Positions 39,339-49,298 are shown, numbered from the stretch's first letter. The stretch: DNA of 64,000 nucleotides from Cryomorphaceae bacterium 1068 (GCA_027214385.1 JAPVXR010000019.1:1-64000); one strand, 5' to 3'. The notes: generated by a model not told the origin, from the sequence alone. Numbers and translations: made by a program.

Positions 39339-42300
39339 TCAGGATTTTGCCACCTCCTCTGAGCCTTTTTCAGTGTAGTGGCTGGGGCTCTTTCCATAGT
39401 ATTGCTTAAACGACTTTGAGAAGTGGGCCAAGCTGGAAAAACCGCAGCTGTAAGCGATCTCACTTATGTTACCCATTTTCTGTTCCAAACAGGACTTGGC
39501 CCTTTCCATTCTTAAGCGTTTTATTATTTCTGCCGGCGATTCACGGAACAGACTCTTGGTCTTACGAAACATACTGGCACGACTCATTCCAAAGTGCGCA
39601 GCAAGTGCCTCTACGGTCAAGTCTTCTTCACCTAAATGTGTCTCGAGATAGGCATTGAGTTTCGAGATCCATTCCTCATCTTGGGAAGGAATGGACAAGG
39701 GTTGAAGGCTGATTTTAGAAAGGCTTTCGTGGTGTTCAGAAAAGAATGTCCTCAACCGCATGCGCTGCTGAATGAGGTTGTCGATTCTCAGCTTCAGCTC
39801 ATCCATATTGAATGGCTTTGTGAGGTAATCATCAGCGCCAAAATCCAAACCACTTAGTTTATCCGAAATTTCCGATTTTGAGGTAAGCAAAATAAAAGGT
39901 AGAAAATTCAAATCGTCACTAGTTCTTACCTTTTTAAGAAGTGATAAGCCATCTCCATCGGCCATCATAATATCAGAAACAATGAGATCGGGAGTATCAT
40001 TTTGAAGAAGGGCCCAGGCCTCATTTCCCGAAGACGCAAGAATGATGTTGAATCTATCCATCAGAGAATCCTGAACGAAAGCTTGAATCTCCTGATTGTC
40101 TTCTACAATGAGCACCTTCTTTAAATGCTTTCGCTGAACTTTTTGTCTTGACTCATCCGGAAGGATTTTATCAATGGTTTGCTTTGACGTTCTGGAAAAA
40201 ACAAGATCACTCTCGGCAACAGACTCTGAAACAATTGGCAAGGTCACGGTGAAGCAGGTTCCCACACCTTCTTTGCTTTCTACCCTAATCTCACCCTTGT
40301 GCAAACGCGTAATTTCCTTGGCAATGGAAAGTCCGATACCGGTACCCGGTTGAAACTCGGATTTCTGAATTTGATAAAACCTGTCAAAAAGCCTGTCGAG
40401 TTGTTCATCCGGAATTCCTTTCCCCGTGTCAGTCACCGTAATAATCGCATGAGCATTATTTTCAGTGAGTTTTAGTTCAATGGATTTTCCATGTGGGGTA
40501 AACTTAAAAGCGTTCGACAGCAGATTGTGAAACACCTTATCCAGTTCATCGGGATCAAACTCAACCACAAGATCTTTTTCAGCCAGTTTGACAGAAAATG
40601 AAAGATTTTTCTGCAGTGCTACGGATTGATAATCAGCGGCCACGTTCCGAAGTAGTTGGTTAAGAACTCCGGGCTTTGCAGTTAGTCGAGCAGTTCCTGA
40701 TTCCAGTTTTGTGAGGTCGAGTAATTGCTCCACCAAACTTTGAAGCCGCTTTGAATTTCGGATGATTCTCTTGAGGTGATTGTTTTCCAAACCGGATTGG
40801 TTGGTGTCCTGATTCTTCTGAAGTTCCTCGAGCGGCCCCAATATCAGAGTTAGAGGAGTTCTGAATTCATGAGAAATATTCTCAAAAAACATGTTCTTTT
40901 CTTTATCGAGAATGAGCAGCTCATCCTTTTGCTGTTCTACGATTTTCTTTTGTTGGTTCAGGCTAGCTGTGCGCGATTTTACTTGTGCCTCCAGTTCTCG
41001 TTGAGATTTTTTTAATGCCCTTAGCCGAAACCAATAAAATGCGAGAAAAAATCCAAGCACCATGACCACCATGAGGAGCTTGAACCAGATGGTTTCAATA
41101 ATCTTTGGGGTCTTTACAATCTGAACCGTTGCCTCGGCAATCGGAGCTTCTTGATCATCGACGTAGGTTTGAACTCTAAAGGTGTAGGTACCACCTGGTA
41201 AGTTGGTATAAATCGCTTCGTTTCCCGAACCTGAAATACGCCATTTTTCGTCGAAACCCTCCAGTATATGACGGTACTTGAATCTATGTTGATCACGAAA
41301 GTTAGGACTGATGTATTGAATCTTCAAATCCGTTTGGTCACGATCTAAGAAATAAGAATTATCTCCGAGAGTCAATAAAGAGTCGCCTGAAAAAACAGTC
41401 GAAATTGTTGTGTTTTGGTTGAATGAGTCAAAGCTGATGGTTGACGGATCAATTTTTACTATACCATCTTGAGTAGGATACCAAAGTGTACCATCATTAT
41501 CTTGATAACTCGAGTTTTGAAAGCCACCGTTTGCTTCGCGATTGAGCATCCCATCTTTTTCTGTGAAGGCTATCGAACTCACCCTGTCGAGATCACCGTC
41601 AAAGAAAGACTCCAGTTGATCGAGCAGGACGTAAAAAATTCCTTGATCAGAACTCATCCATAGCCTTTGGAATTCATCTATTTCAAAACTGTGTATCCCT
41701 GCAGTATACAGGCCCTTATCGGTGGAAATACCCTGATTTTTTTTTCTGTTTCGATCAAGGCGATTCAAACCATTATCTTCAGTGGAAACCCAGATAAAAC
41801 CTTTTTCGTCTTCCCACAACGCCCTGAGGTTGTTGCTTCGCAAACCATCTTTTTCTGTATATGCGATCCATTGATCTTCGGAGGGAATATACCGATGCAG
41901 GCCTCCACCTTTCGAAGCAAACCACAAATCTCCGCGATGATCTTCCAACATATAATGGACTTCGCCCATTTCTGAAGTTCTGCGAACCGTGTCTACATTA
42001 TTATTGCGCCAGGTATAAATACCTTCCCTAGTGCCAAACCAAATGGTAGAGTCACTACTTTCAAAGATGGTGTAAACCTCAGCGTCAATTTCTTTGATTC
42101 TGACGCCACTGTCCAATAAGGGTTTATCGTACGGTCTTTCTTTCTGCCAGTATTGATTGTTGATGAAAAACTTATTGTCCGTGGTCTCCAAAAAACTAGA
42201 AGTAGCGCCCCATGCATATTTGGGTCCCATCGAGCGCCGCTGATTATTTTTGAGATAATTCAGATAAACTGTCCATTCTCCAAACCAAATTGCACCGTGA

Positions 42301-43460
42301 GTATCGCCATAAACTCCATAAAAATTATTAGTGCCAATTGGCGACTTTATAACCTCAATAAGCGCTTTCTGAAATCGCTGAACACCCATATTTGATAAGG
42401 TAAGCCATATAGAATTCTCCCTATCACAGAATATTGAAGTGACCCTTTGTGCAGCGGTAAACTGAAAAATTCCATTTAAAAATATACTGTCTGTTGAGAA
42501 GGTCCAATAATCAACATTTTCGCAAAGACAAGCCACGCCGCCTTGTTTCTTGGCCTCGGTCCTTACGTCCCTTTCAGAGCGATATACTACTGAAATGCTA
42601 TCGTCCGTAAGCTCGAACAGACCTGTTTGAGCATGTATAAAAATCCTTCCCTTCGCTGTCTCGTCCATTCGTGTAACATGCTCTCCTTTCTTGGTCCGTG
42701 AAGCTTCAAGTACGGCTATATTTTGAGGGGCAAATACACTATCTGCACTTAGCTTAAGTATCGTTTGATAAAACCACCACACTGAGCCATCATCTTGAGT
42801 CCAAAATGATCCGCTATTGCAGCCTGAAGGTAGTTCACAATAAAATTCAGTGTTCTCATAGGGATATTCCGATTTAAGAATCCTGTCGTCATCACTGGAA
42901 AAAAGAACGCTACCATCTGCCAATCTTACAGCTGAGACCAATGTATTTTTAGGACCAATATCATTGGGTTTGATATTTAATAAACCATCCTTTCTTTTAA
43001 GTCTAATACCATCTAGACCCAATATCCAAGTAAGGGAATCCCCGTCTAAGAGAATCCTCTTGCTGTAGCCTTCAGAAAACGATCCGTATGATTTAAATTT
43101 TTGATTCTCGTAATGAATTAAATACCCGGGTTCAGTTGTTATCCAAAACGAGTCTCCCAAGCCCTTTTGGATGGTCAGCATTCTATTGGACTCGATGCCG
43201 GGAGTATTCGAAACATCAAAAAGCGTGTAATTATTGCCGTCAAAGCGGACCAAGCCCTTCATAGTAGCCATCCAAATCAGACCATCCGTAGATTGAAAAA
43301 TCTGATTCACTGTCGAAACGGGTAATCCCGTTTCCTGAGTATAAAGTTCGCTTAAATAGTCTCGATCGCGGTCCGCATAAAATTCCGTCTGCGCCTTACC
43401 TAGGTTAAGTATTCCGCAGAGCAAGAATACCATAAACAAGCGAACGCAAATTTGAATCAT
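39339..43460 (-). CDS. hybrid two-component system sensor/regulator (HTCS)
   Basis: About 1373 residues from the ATG at 43460. Order: signal peptide (ending near LGKAQ); two seven-bladed Reg_prop propellers (~30-690, e.g. STVNQIFQSTDGLIWMATMK); a Y_Y_Y domain; one TM segment (FKLLMVVMVLGFFLAFYWF); HisKA with NISHEFRTPLTLILGPLEEL (His near 864); HATPase (HNLLSNAFKFTPHG, DTGKGIP, GTGIGLSIAKE); a receiver (KVLIVEDNQ, LIVSDIMMADGDG with Asp near 1163, DDYLTKPF); and an AraC-type HTH (LTVEALAAHFGMSRASMFRK, ISEIAYSCGFSSLAHFSKSF). HTCS proteins usually sense glycans and control SusCD loci. Here the nearest gene downstream encodes a cytolysin. Confidence 0.95.
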   Translation of the reverse strand: MIQICVRLFMVFLLCGILNLGKAQTEFYADRDRDYLSELYTQETGLPVSTVNQIFQSTDGLIWMATMKGLVRFDGNNYTLFDVSNTPGIESNRMLTIQKGLGDSFWITTEPGYLIHYENQKFKSYGSFSEGYSKRILLDGDSLTWILGLDGIRLKRKDGLLNIKPNDIGPKNTLVSAVRLADGSVLFSSDDDRILKSEYPYENTEFYCELPSGCNSGSFWTQDDGSVWWFYQTILKLSADSVFAPQNIAVLEASRTKKGEHVTRMDETAKGRIFIHAQTGLFELTDDSISVVYRSERDVRTEAKKQGGVACLCENVDYWTFSTDSIFLNGIFQFTAAQRVTSIFCDRENSIWLTLSNMGVQRFQKALIEVIKSPIGTNNFYGVYGDTHGAIWFGEWTVYLNYLKNNQRRSMGPKYAWGATSSFLETTDNKFFINNQYWQKERPYDKPLLDSGVRIKEIDAEVYTIFESSDSTIWFGTREGIYTWRNNNVDTVRRTSEMGEVHYMLEDHRGDLWFASKGGGLHRYIPSEDQWIAYTEKDGLRSNNLRALWEDEKGFIWVSTEDNGLNRLDRNRKKNQGISTDKGLYTAGIHSFEIDEFQRLWMSSDQGIFYVLLDQLESFFDGDLDRVSSIAFTEKDGMLNREANGGFQNSSYQDNDGTLWYPTQDGIVKIDPSTISFDSFNQNTTISTVFSGDSLLTLGDNSYFLDRDQTDLKIQYISPNFRDQHRFKYRHILEGFDEKWRISGSGNEAIYTNLPGGTYTFRVQTYVDDQEAPIAEATVQIVKTPKIIETIWFKLLMVVMVLGFFLAFYWFRLRALKKSQRELEAQVKSRTASLNQQKKIVEQQKDELLILDKEKNMFFENISHEFRTPLTLILGPLEELQKNQDTNQSGLENNHLKRIIRNSKRLQSLVEQLLDLTKLESGTARLTAKPGVLNQLLRNVAADYQSVALQKNLSFSVKLAEKDLVVEFDPDELDKVFHNLLSNAFKFTPHGKSIELKLTENNAHAIITVTDTGKGIPDEQLDRLFDRFYQIQKSEFQPGTGIGLSIAKEITRLHKGEIRVESKEGVGTCFTVTLPIVSESVAESDLVFSRTSKQTIDKILPDESRQKVQRKHLKKVLIVEDNQEIQAFVQDSLMDRFNIILASSGNEAWALLQNDTPDLIVSDIMMADGDGLSLLKKVRTSDDLNFLPFILLTSKSEISDKLSGLDFGADDYLTKPFNMDELKLRIDNLIQQRMRLRTFFSEHHESLSKISLQPLSIPSQDEEWISKLNAYLETHLGEEDLTVEALAAHFGMSRASMFRKTKSLFRESPAEIIKRLRMERAKSCLEQKMGNISEIAYSCGFSSLAHFSKSFKQYYGKSPSHYTEKGSEEVAKS

Positions 43461-43767
43461 CGGCTGAAAATAGAGAATCACACGAATAATGGCAAGCTGT
43501 AAAGAGAGGGCCTCGTGATTAGGGAGTACAGATCTGAGAAATCATGATGAAATCCAGATGATTGCGTTGATATCTTGTAGTACATGATAACGACATTGTA
43601 CGCTAGATCCTAGATGCCGTCCAATCTTTTGCAGCTATCAGATCTGTTGGTTATGGCACACATTGCTGCCTTGAGTCCAAATCCCTTATCATCTGAATTT
43701 ATCCATATATTTCACACCTTGTGGAACCGAATTTATTTCGTCAAAACGATACCCCAAACAGCAAACC

Positions 43768-45282
43768 ATGAAGAAATCTTTGTTTACCGCTCTGCTTCTC
43801 TTTTTTGCAGTGGCCACCTTTGCCCAAGAGAAAAAAGAAGAAAAACCCGAAAAAAAGGAAATTCCTAATGGGGAGATTTTTACGTCCACACAGTCGGTTA
43901 CGATTGATGGTAAGACTATATCGCTGTCTACAGAAACGGGTACGGTGCAATTGCGCGATGAAAATGATGTGCCCATCGCCTTGTTTGGTTTTACCCATTA
44001 CAAGAAGGCCAACTCAAGCGAAAACAGGCCGATCGTATTTGCATTCAACGGCGGACCGCTATCGGCTTCTTTCTGGTTGCACTTCGGTGTATTAGGTCCA
44101 AAGCGCGTCGAGATCAATGATCCCGATTACACCAAACCCGCTCCGTATAAAACGGTGAACAATGAGTACTCCATTCTCGATAAGGCCGACTTGGTGATGA
44201 TCGATCCCATAGGTGTTGGATTTAGCAAGCCCGTCGGCGAAGCGAAATGGGAAGACTTTTGGGGCGTAGATCAGGACATCAGAAGCATTGGCCTCTTTAT
44301 CGAACAGTTTATCATTCGAGCGGAGAAATACAATGCGCCCAAGTATCTGCTCGGTGAGAGCTACGGCACCTTCAGAAATGCGGGGTTGGTAAAGCACCTA
44401 CAAGACAAAGGCATCGCCATGAACGGGGTCATTATGGTTTCTGCCGTATTTGAGTTGCATCACTTGCTCTTTGGCCCCGGTGATGATATGGCCTACTTGG
44501 TTCACTTCCCCGCTTATGCTTCTACCGCTTGGTATCACGACAAGGTGAAGGATAAGGGCGAGAATCTGGAAGCATTCCTCCAAGAGGTGAGGAGCTTTAC
44601 AGAAGATGAGTATGCACCCGCCTTGCTCAAAGGAGATCAATTGACCGAGGTCGAGAAAGGGGAGATGGCGCAGAAACTTGCTGACTATTCGGGGTTGAGC
44701 ACGGACTATTGGCTGAACGCCGATTTGCGTGTAACGAATAGAGAGTACTTTCAGGAATTGCTGCGCACGGAGGGACGAACGGTTGGGAGACTGGATTCCC
44801 GTTTTACCGGTATCAACGAAGACCTATTGGCGCAAACGGCGCTTACCGATCCGCAGAGCGATGCCATTGCGCCTCCTTATATCTCGGCCTTTAAGGACTA
44901 TTTGTACAATGACTTGGGTGTGAGAAAAGACCTGAGCTATACCACTAGTGCGGGATCGCGAGAGGGGTTTAAATGGGACTGGAACCACAAAGGGAATATG
45001 ATTTGGAACATGCAAGCAGTCGTAAGCACGCTTCCCGATATGACTTCGGCCATGAAGCAAAATCCGAACTTGAAGATTCTCATCCTAAACGGATACTTCG
45101 ATCTCGCGACCGTATTTTACGGAGTGGAGTATTCCATCAATCACATGGGCCTCGATGCCGAATTGAAGAAGAACATCATCATGAAATACTACGAAGCCGG
45201 TCATATGATGTACACGCATAAACCATCCATGGAGAAGTTTAAGATGGATGTGGATGCGTTTATTGATCAGACGTCGAAGTGA
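43768..45282 (+). CDS. exported S10-family serine carboxypeptidase-like protein
   Basis: A 504-residue protein. Signal peptide (MKKSLFTALLLFFAVATFAQ) then a charged EKKEEKPEKK stretch. The alpha/beta-hydrolase catalytic triad of the S10 family is visible: Ser198 in LLGESYGTFRN, Asp in LILNGYFDLATVF, and His in EAGHMMYTH. The oxyanion motif is FAFNGGPLSASFW (classic S10: NGGPG). A long lid lies in the middle. Such enzymes trim C-terminal residues from peptides in the periplasm. It is monocistronic, divergent from the HTCS gene over a 307-base gap with no further gene. Substrate unknown. Confidence 0.9.
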   Translation: MKKSLFTALLLFFAVATFAQEKKEEKPEKKEIPNGEIFTSTQSVTIDGKTISLSTETGTVQLRDENDVPIALFGFTHYKKANSSENRPIVFAFNGGPLSASFWLHFGVLGPKRVEINDPDYTKPAPYKTVNNEYSILDKADLVMIDPIGVGFSKPVGEAKWEDFWGVDQDIRSIGLFIEQFIIRAEKYNAPKYLLGESYGTFRNAGLVKHLQDKGIAMNGVIMVSAVFELHHLLFGPGDDMAYLVHFPAYASTAWYHDKVKDKGENLEAFLQEVRSFTEDEYAPALLKGDQLTEVEKGEMAQKLADYSGLSTDYWLNADLRVTNREYFQELLRTEGRTVGRLDSRFTGINEDLLAQTALTDPQSDAIAPPYISAFKDYLYNDLGVRKDLSYTTSAGSREGFKWDWNHKGNMIWNMQAVVSTLPDMTSAMKQNPNLKILILNGYFDLATVFYGVEYSINHMGLDAELKKNIIMKYYEAGHMMYTHKPSMEKFKMDVDAFIDQTSK

Positions 45283-45289
45283 TTTGGAT

Positions 45290-45700
45290 TTTGGCCTTTA
45301 GCCGCTAGCCATTAGCTGTTAGCTGATCCTCTAGTAGTGCCAATTCGAATAAAGATTAGATACTGTCCTCCTTTTGTGAGAGGCGGTGCGCTAGCGGAGG
45401 GGGTGGCTTTGACGATTGCAATGAGGAAAAGACGGGGGAGGAATGTTCGCTTCAGTTCGGCTGCGCTCACTGACCACGCTCACTTTTTGTCCACGAAGCA
45501 AAGCTCGACGGAGTCGATGTACACAAATGGCCACTAATGGACATAAATGGGTGTGAGAGAATTAAAATAAAAGAGAGTCCTACACGTGTTCTCCGCCTCA
45601 GGCGGATGGATTTAACGATCGCAGTGAGGTGAAGACGGGGAGGCTTTGGGTTTATCTTAGTATCGGTTTCCACTTTTTGCTCGCCCAAAAAGTGGAGTAA
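45290..45700. repeat. mosaic intergenic repeat plus 10-bp hairpin
   Basis: Contains 'agccgctagccattagctgt' (45301), an 'aataaagattagatactgtc' step, 'gcgctagcggagggggtggc' with 'gacgattgcaatgagg' (45388-45425), a second related module at 45593-45645 (gcctcaggcggatggattta), and a perfect hairpin CCACTTTTTG-ctcgcc-CAAAAAGTGG at 45670-45695. No gene is visible until 45886. Confidence 0.7.
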
Positions 45701-45885
45701 AAAAGGCGCGGAAAATACCATCCTTGAGCTTTGTCTTTGCCGCACGGCCTTCCCCCGGGTCGACAAACTCCGGGATCGCACTATTTTCCGAAGAGCCACC
45801 GCACGGAATGTTTGCGCACGGATGTTAGCTATTCGAGTTCTGACGGAGGAAGAACGGGGAACTTGCCCGCCTCTGAAGGATCGAA

Positions 45886-46149
45886 ATGGATTTGAAGGTT
45901 TATCCAAATCCCCTCTCTACCAGGACTACCATTGAAACAACGACTGAGCTGAGAGATGCCCGAATAATTGTAGCTAATTCACCGGGCCAAATTGTGAAAG
46001 ATATTTCAAGAGTAAATTCAAGCACTCTCACCTTCGATCGTCACGGCTCACCGAGCGGGATGTATTTCGTGCGATTGATTCAGGAGAATCGGGTAGTTGC
46101 TTCTACCAATGTGCTGATCACGGACCGACACAAATTGAGTGACCCGTGA
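45886..46149 (+). pseudogene. orphan T9SS sorting domain
   Basis: This 87-residue reading is only a type A T9SS sorting domain: LKVYPNPLSTRTTIETTTEL, RDARIIVANSPGQIVKDI, and SPSGMYFVRLIQENRVVAST. There is no signal peptide and no cargo; the frame meets a stop nine bases before the ATG. It is therefore the surviving 3' end of a larger secreted-protein gene whose front was lost, probably by the repeat-rich sequence just upstream. Translation cannot give an exported protein on its own. Confidence 0.7.
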
Positions 46150-46229
46150 TCAATCCGAGAAGAGATTTCGCCGCACTCTCCTGCAATTATCTGATCGATC
46201 CAATCGTTTTTCCTACAAAGCTGAAAACA

Positions 46230-47027
46230 ATGAATTTGAGATTTTTCTTTTTGGGAGCTGTACTTTGTGTTGCATGGACGGGTTGCAATCATCAATCTGA
46301 AGTGGACGAATACAATGCTTCTTTGATGTACTTCGTTTTTGAGGGGGTCGAAAATTCGGCCAAAGTGAGCAAGATGCGTTTGTATGCTTACTATCAGGAG
46401 AACAGAGAAAAATACGGCGAGGCCTACAGAGTGGGCGAGCAGGTAGTAGCTATAAACCAATCATTTGTTGATAGAGTGGATTCAATGCTGATAAATAGCA
46501 GTGAACCCGTTGACGACGAAGAATTCTACCAACTCTTCGTGGCGACAATAGACAGTCTGAACAATTGCTTGAAGAGGAGTGGAGACCTGACATGGTTTAA
46601 TGCGAGATCAGTTAGGGAGCTTCATCCGAAAGCGAATAATCTGACTCTATTATTGGCAAGGCAAGCTTCAACTCAGTATTGCAATGAGATTCTCGAATAC
46701 TTGGTGGAAGACATGAGTGGTTGTGGCTGGAGATTTCCGAATGTACAGTATGAACTCGTGAATAGCACCAGACTAATACTCAGCGAAAGAATCTATCAGC
46801 AGTGCGAGAACCGAGCCTTGGAGATCTCTTCATTTACCAAAGATGGAATACCTATTGAAAAAAAAATAAGGTCAAAAAACTCAGCTGCTTTTGCTGAGGT
46901 TACTTTTGATTCTCTTCCTCCGGGTAACTACAAGGTTGAAGGAATACTTAAAATGCTCATTGGTAGCTCGAGGTTTGTTGAAGAACCGATCGAGTATCGT
47001 TTTTCCGTAACTGAGGATATGCCATAA
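46230..47027 (+). CDS. lipoprotein with GldM-like C-terminal strand region
   Basis: 265 residues from the ATG at 46230, which gives a lipobox (LCVAWTGC) after MNLRFFFLGAV; the upstream 28 residues of the frame are rejected. A helical region follows (NSAKVSKMRLYAYYQENREK, FYQLFVATIDSLNNCLKR), then a beta domain NSAAFAEVTFDSLPPGNYKV, EGILKML, EYRFSVTED. The last block recalls the immunoglobulin-like repeats of the gliding/T9SS protein GldM, but the match is weak. It is downstream of the orphan sorting domain. Function is not assigned. Confidence 0.6.
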   Translation: MNLRFFFLGAVLCVAWTGCNHQSEVDEYNASLMYFVFEGVENSAKVSKMRLYAYYQENREKYGEAYRVGEQVVAINQSFVDRVDSMLINSSEPVDDEEFYQLFVATIDSLNNCLKRSGDLTWFNARSVRELHPKANNLTLLLARQASTQYCNEILEYLVEDMSGCGWRFPNVQYELVNSTRLILSERIYQQCENRALEISSFTKDGIPIEKKIRSKNSAAFAEVTFDSLPPGNYKVEGILKMLIGSSRFVEEPIEYRFSVTEDMP

Positions 47028-47055
47028 CCATAAGCATAAATATTGACCTCATTCA

Positions 47056-48048
47056 TTACTTCACCACCATCACTTTTTCAGATCGTATATTTCCCATCAT
47101 TCGTGCTACAATGATATACATACCTTGGCTGAGCGGTTTTGTGCCTATTCGATGAGTCGTGCCACCTTCCGTGGATCGACTGATGAGTTTTCCCGATGCA
47201 TCATACAGTTCCAATTCAGTGATCGTTTCGCTGCTACGAATCAATATATCTTGATTCAAAGCAAAGGTGGGACTGATCGAGAAAAAAGTGGAGTCACTTT
47301 CCGTAATATCATCAATTTCCTCTTCCTCTTCCTCTTCAATTTCAGAATCAAAATCAGCCAATACTTCTACTTCCGTTGGAGTAATTTCTCTGGAGTAGAA
47401 GCGCACGTCATCAACCACTCCAAAAATTCTTCCTTTGAGGCTAGTTGAATTATTGATTATGGACGCCAATACGATGGATGCGTCACCCAGCGAGGAGAAG
47501 TTTTCCCTCTGAGCAATCAGAAGTTCTCCATCAACATATATTTTAATCGAATCGTCGGAGGCATAAGAAATGGTGAGGTGGTACCATTGATCAATGACGG
47601 CCGTAACTCCCGTGGTGTATTTTACGCTTCCGCTTTCAATATAGGTCGAGAACTGATCATTTTGATCATCAAGAAAAAGATGAACATCATCAAACGTACT
47701 GATATTCAAATACGAGAGCAGAAACATGTCTGACTTTTCTGATGCCAGCTCTTCAGGTTTGAACCAAAGGGCGTAGGACCATTCCGGATTATAGAGTTGA
47801 ATCATTTCAGGAAACAACACATAGTCCCCGGGCCCTGAAAAACGCAGAGCCGACTGAGGTGATCCTAATCGGTCTTCTGTGAACTCACACCCGGTTATAA
47901 AGGCTAAATTGTTATTGCCGCTTGAATCAGCTCCACTATTCGAAAAAGTATAATGGCCCACCAAGTCTAAGTCAAGATTGATATTCTGTGCGAGCAATTG
48001 ACTAGTCGTTAAAATGATCGCTGTAAAAAGTAGAATATGCTGTTTCAT
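47056..48048 (-). CDS. LamG-domain T9SS-sorted secreted protein
   Basis: A 330-residue protein. Signal peptide (LFTAIILTTSQLLAQ). A LamG/concanavalin-like domain spans ~25-225: DLVGHYTFSNSGADSSGNNN, PEWSYALWFKPEE, VIDQWYHLTISYASDDSIKI, YVDGELL, GVVDDVRFYSREITPTEV. An acidic linker (EEEEEEEID) leads to a T9SS-like tail (ITELELYDASGKLISR, LSQGMYIIVA, SEKVMVVK). LamG proteins bind glycans or proteins at the cell surface. It is convergent with the lipoprotein gene at 46230. Binding target unknown. Confidence 0.85.
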   Translation of the reverse strand: MKQHILLFTAIILTTSQLLAQNINLDLDLVGHYTFSNSGADSSGNNNLAFITGCEFTEDRLGSPQSALRFSGPGDYVLFPEMIQLYNPEWSYALWFKPEELASEKSDMFLLSYLNISTFDDVHLFLDDQNDQFSTYIESGSVKYTTGVTAVIDQWYHLTISYASDDSIKIYVDGELLIAQRENFSSLGDASIVLASIINNSTSLKGRIFGVVDDVRFYSREITPTEVEVLADFDSEIEEEEEEEIDDITESDSTFFSISPTFALNQDILIRSSETITELELYDASGKLISRSTEGGTTHRIGTKPLSQGMYIIVARMMGNIRSEKVMVVK

Positions 48049-48223
48049 AACACGAATCTAGACTTAAAAGGTACCAAAAAATTTGCTATTCTTTTCGGCC
48101 AAACCAATAAAATGATACATGAGATTCTTGATTTTTCGCTCGAGTGAAGTGTGGATATCGTCCAAGGATGAGCTCAGTTTCATTCCTCACATTTCCGGCA
48201 TGCCATATGCTTTGTTTTTATGC

Positions 48224-49132
48224 ATGAATAAAGTCGTCTCCATTTTCGTGCTTTCAGTTGTTTTGGTTTCCTGCGCATTTCGCGGCGGAATGAAGTCTCC
48301 CTTAGAAGACGAAGTGCACATCGCCACGGTCAATAACAATGTGTGCAAGCGCCTCAAAGACAAAGTCATTCTCTACGCCATTTTTGTGGATTCGAGGTAC
48401 ACCAACCCATGGACCGAGCACGATATCTACTCGTCTATTGATTCGATGAAACTGGCTATTGAGTGGATCGAAAAACAAGCGCGGGATAGACAAGTGCCGT
48501 TGGATATCGAGCTCGACTTCCACCAAGACGCCAAAGACATCATTCCCATCGAAGCCAACTTGATGCGGCAAACCCTTTCCAAGACTTTGTTCAACTCCAA
48601 TGGAGTGCGGAATGTAGACCGTTGGGCAGATAAGGTAGCCAAGACAGCCTTGGTGATTTATGGTCGAGATACTTCTAAAGTAACGCGTACCAAGATTGTC
48701 CCTAAAGATCGGGAGCGACTTTTGGCAAGGGTGCGTGATGTCCACAAGACCGACAATGTGGCGCTGATTTACTTTATCAATAACTACTATACCGATGAGG
48801 TATCGGTAGCGATACATACGGCCCAAGACCATGACCCCGAGTATGCCGTGGTGAGCTTTAAGGAACCTGCTACCATCGCCCATGAGTTTTTACATCTCTT
48901 TGGTGCTTTGGATCTCTACAAGTCTCCTTTTGACAAAGCAAAGCAACTAAGGAAGTTCAAATCCTTTGCCATGCGCGAATTTCCCAATGAGATTATGGCC
49001 TTCCCACATCGGGGATTGGATTCACTAGGTATTAGTCCCTTAACGGAATACCTCTTGGGCTGGGACCGTGAGTTGGACGAGAAGTATAGCGATATGATTA
49101 CGGGTGGAAAGGTCAGGGTGGCGAAGTATTAA
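48224..49132 (+). CDS. lipoprotein with zincin (HExxH) motif
   Basis: 302 residues from the ATG at 48224, chosen because it gives a lipobox (VLVSC) after KVVSIFVLSV; 35 upstream in-frame residues are rejected. A metalloprotease-like motif HEFLHLFGALDLY appears near residue ~220 and resembles the extended HExxHxxG/Axx(D/H) zinc site. A basic, helical mid-section precedes it, and MAFPHRGLDSLGISPLTEYL may form the floor of the active site. Closest to secreted zincins of unknown specificity. The gene is monocistronic. Activity is likely but the substrate is unknown. Confidence 0.75.
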   Translation: MNKVVSIFVLSVVLVSCAFRGGMKSPLEDEVHIATVNNNVCKRLKDKVILYAIFVDSRYTNPWTEHDIYSSIDSMKLAIEWIEKQARDRQVPLDIELDFHQDAKDIIPIEANLMRQTLSKTLFNSNGVRNVDRWADKVAKTALVIYGRDTSKVTRTKIVPKDRERLLARVRDVHKTDNVALIYFINNYYTDEVSVAIHTAQDHDPEYAVVSFKEPATIAHEFLHLFGALDLYKSPFDKAKQLRKFKSFAMREFPNEIMAFPHRGLDSLGISPLTEYLLGWDRELDEKYSDMITGGKVRVAKY

Positions 49133-49252
49133 TAAAGTTTATCTAGCTAAAGTCGCCGCATCCCAAGGTGGTCTGCAATAAGAAGCAAAAAACCGTATGC
49201 AAGGGATGGCATGTTGGAAATACCAGAGCTTTGTAGTAAAGTTTACTCAAAA

Positions 49253-49298
49253 TCACCCAATTGGGTGAAGAGCGCGTATCGGGTAATCATCACCTTTG
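49253..49298 (+). promoter_or_regulatory. dyad TCACCCAATTGGGTGA plus -7-like box
   Basis: A perfect 16-base palindrome (49253-49268) and CACCTTTG at 49291-49298, 23 bases later. The start codon follows at 49325. The same arrangement precedes the lipoprotein gene at 27838, with identical dyad-to-box spacing. Confidence 0.6.

Noticed and set aside
39332..39351. Terminator for the HTCS gene (GGCAAAATC-ag-GATTTTGCC)
   Set aside because: A perfect 9-bp stem exists, but it overlaps the stop codon and lacks a T run, so I do not call it a terminator.
45467..45907. 146-residue minus-strand ORF
   Set aside because: It spans the mosaic repeat and the hairpin and is arginine-rich like repeat translations. 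No domain.
48302..48883. 193-residue minus-strand ORF
   Set aside because: Antisense to the zincin lipoprotein gene, which has a lipobox and HExxH motif. Shadow frame.
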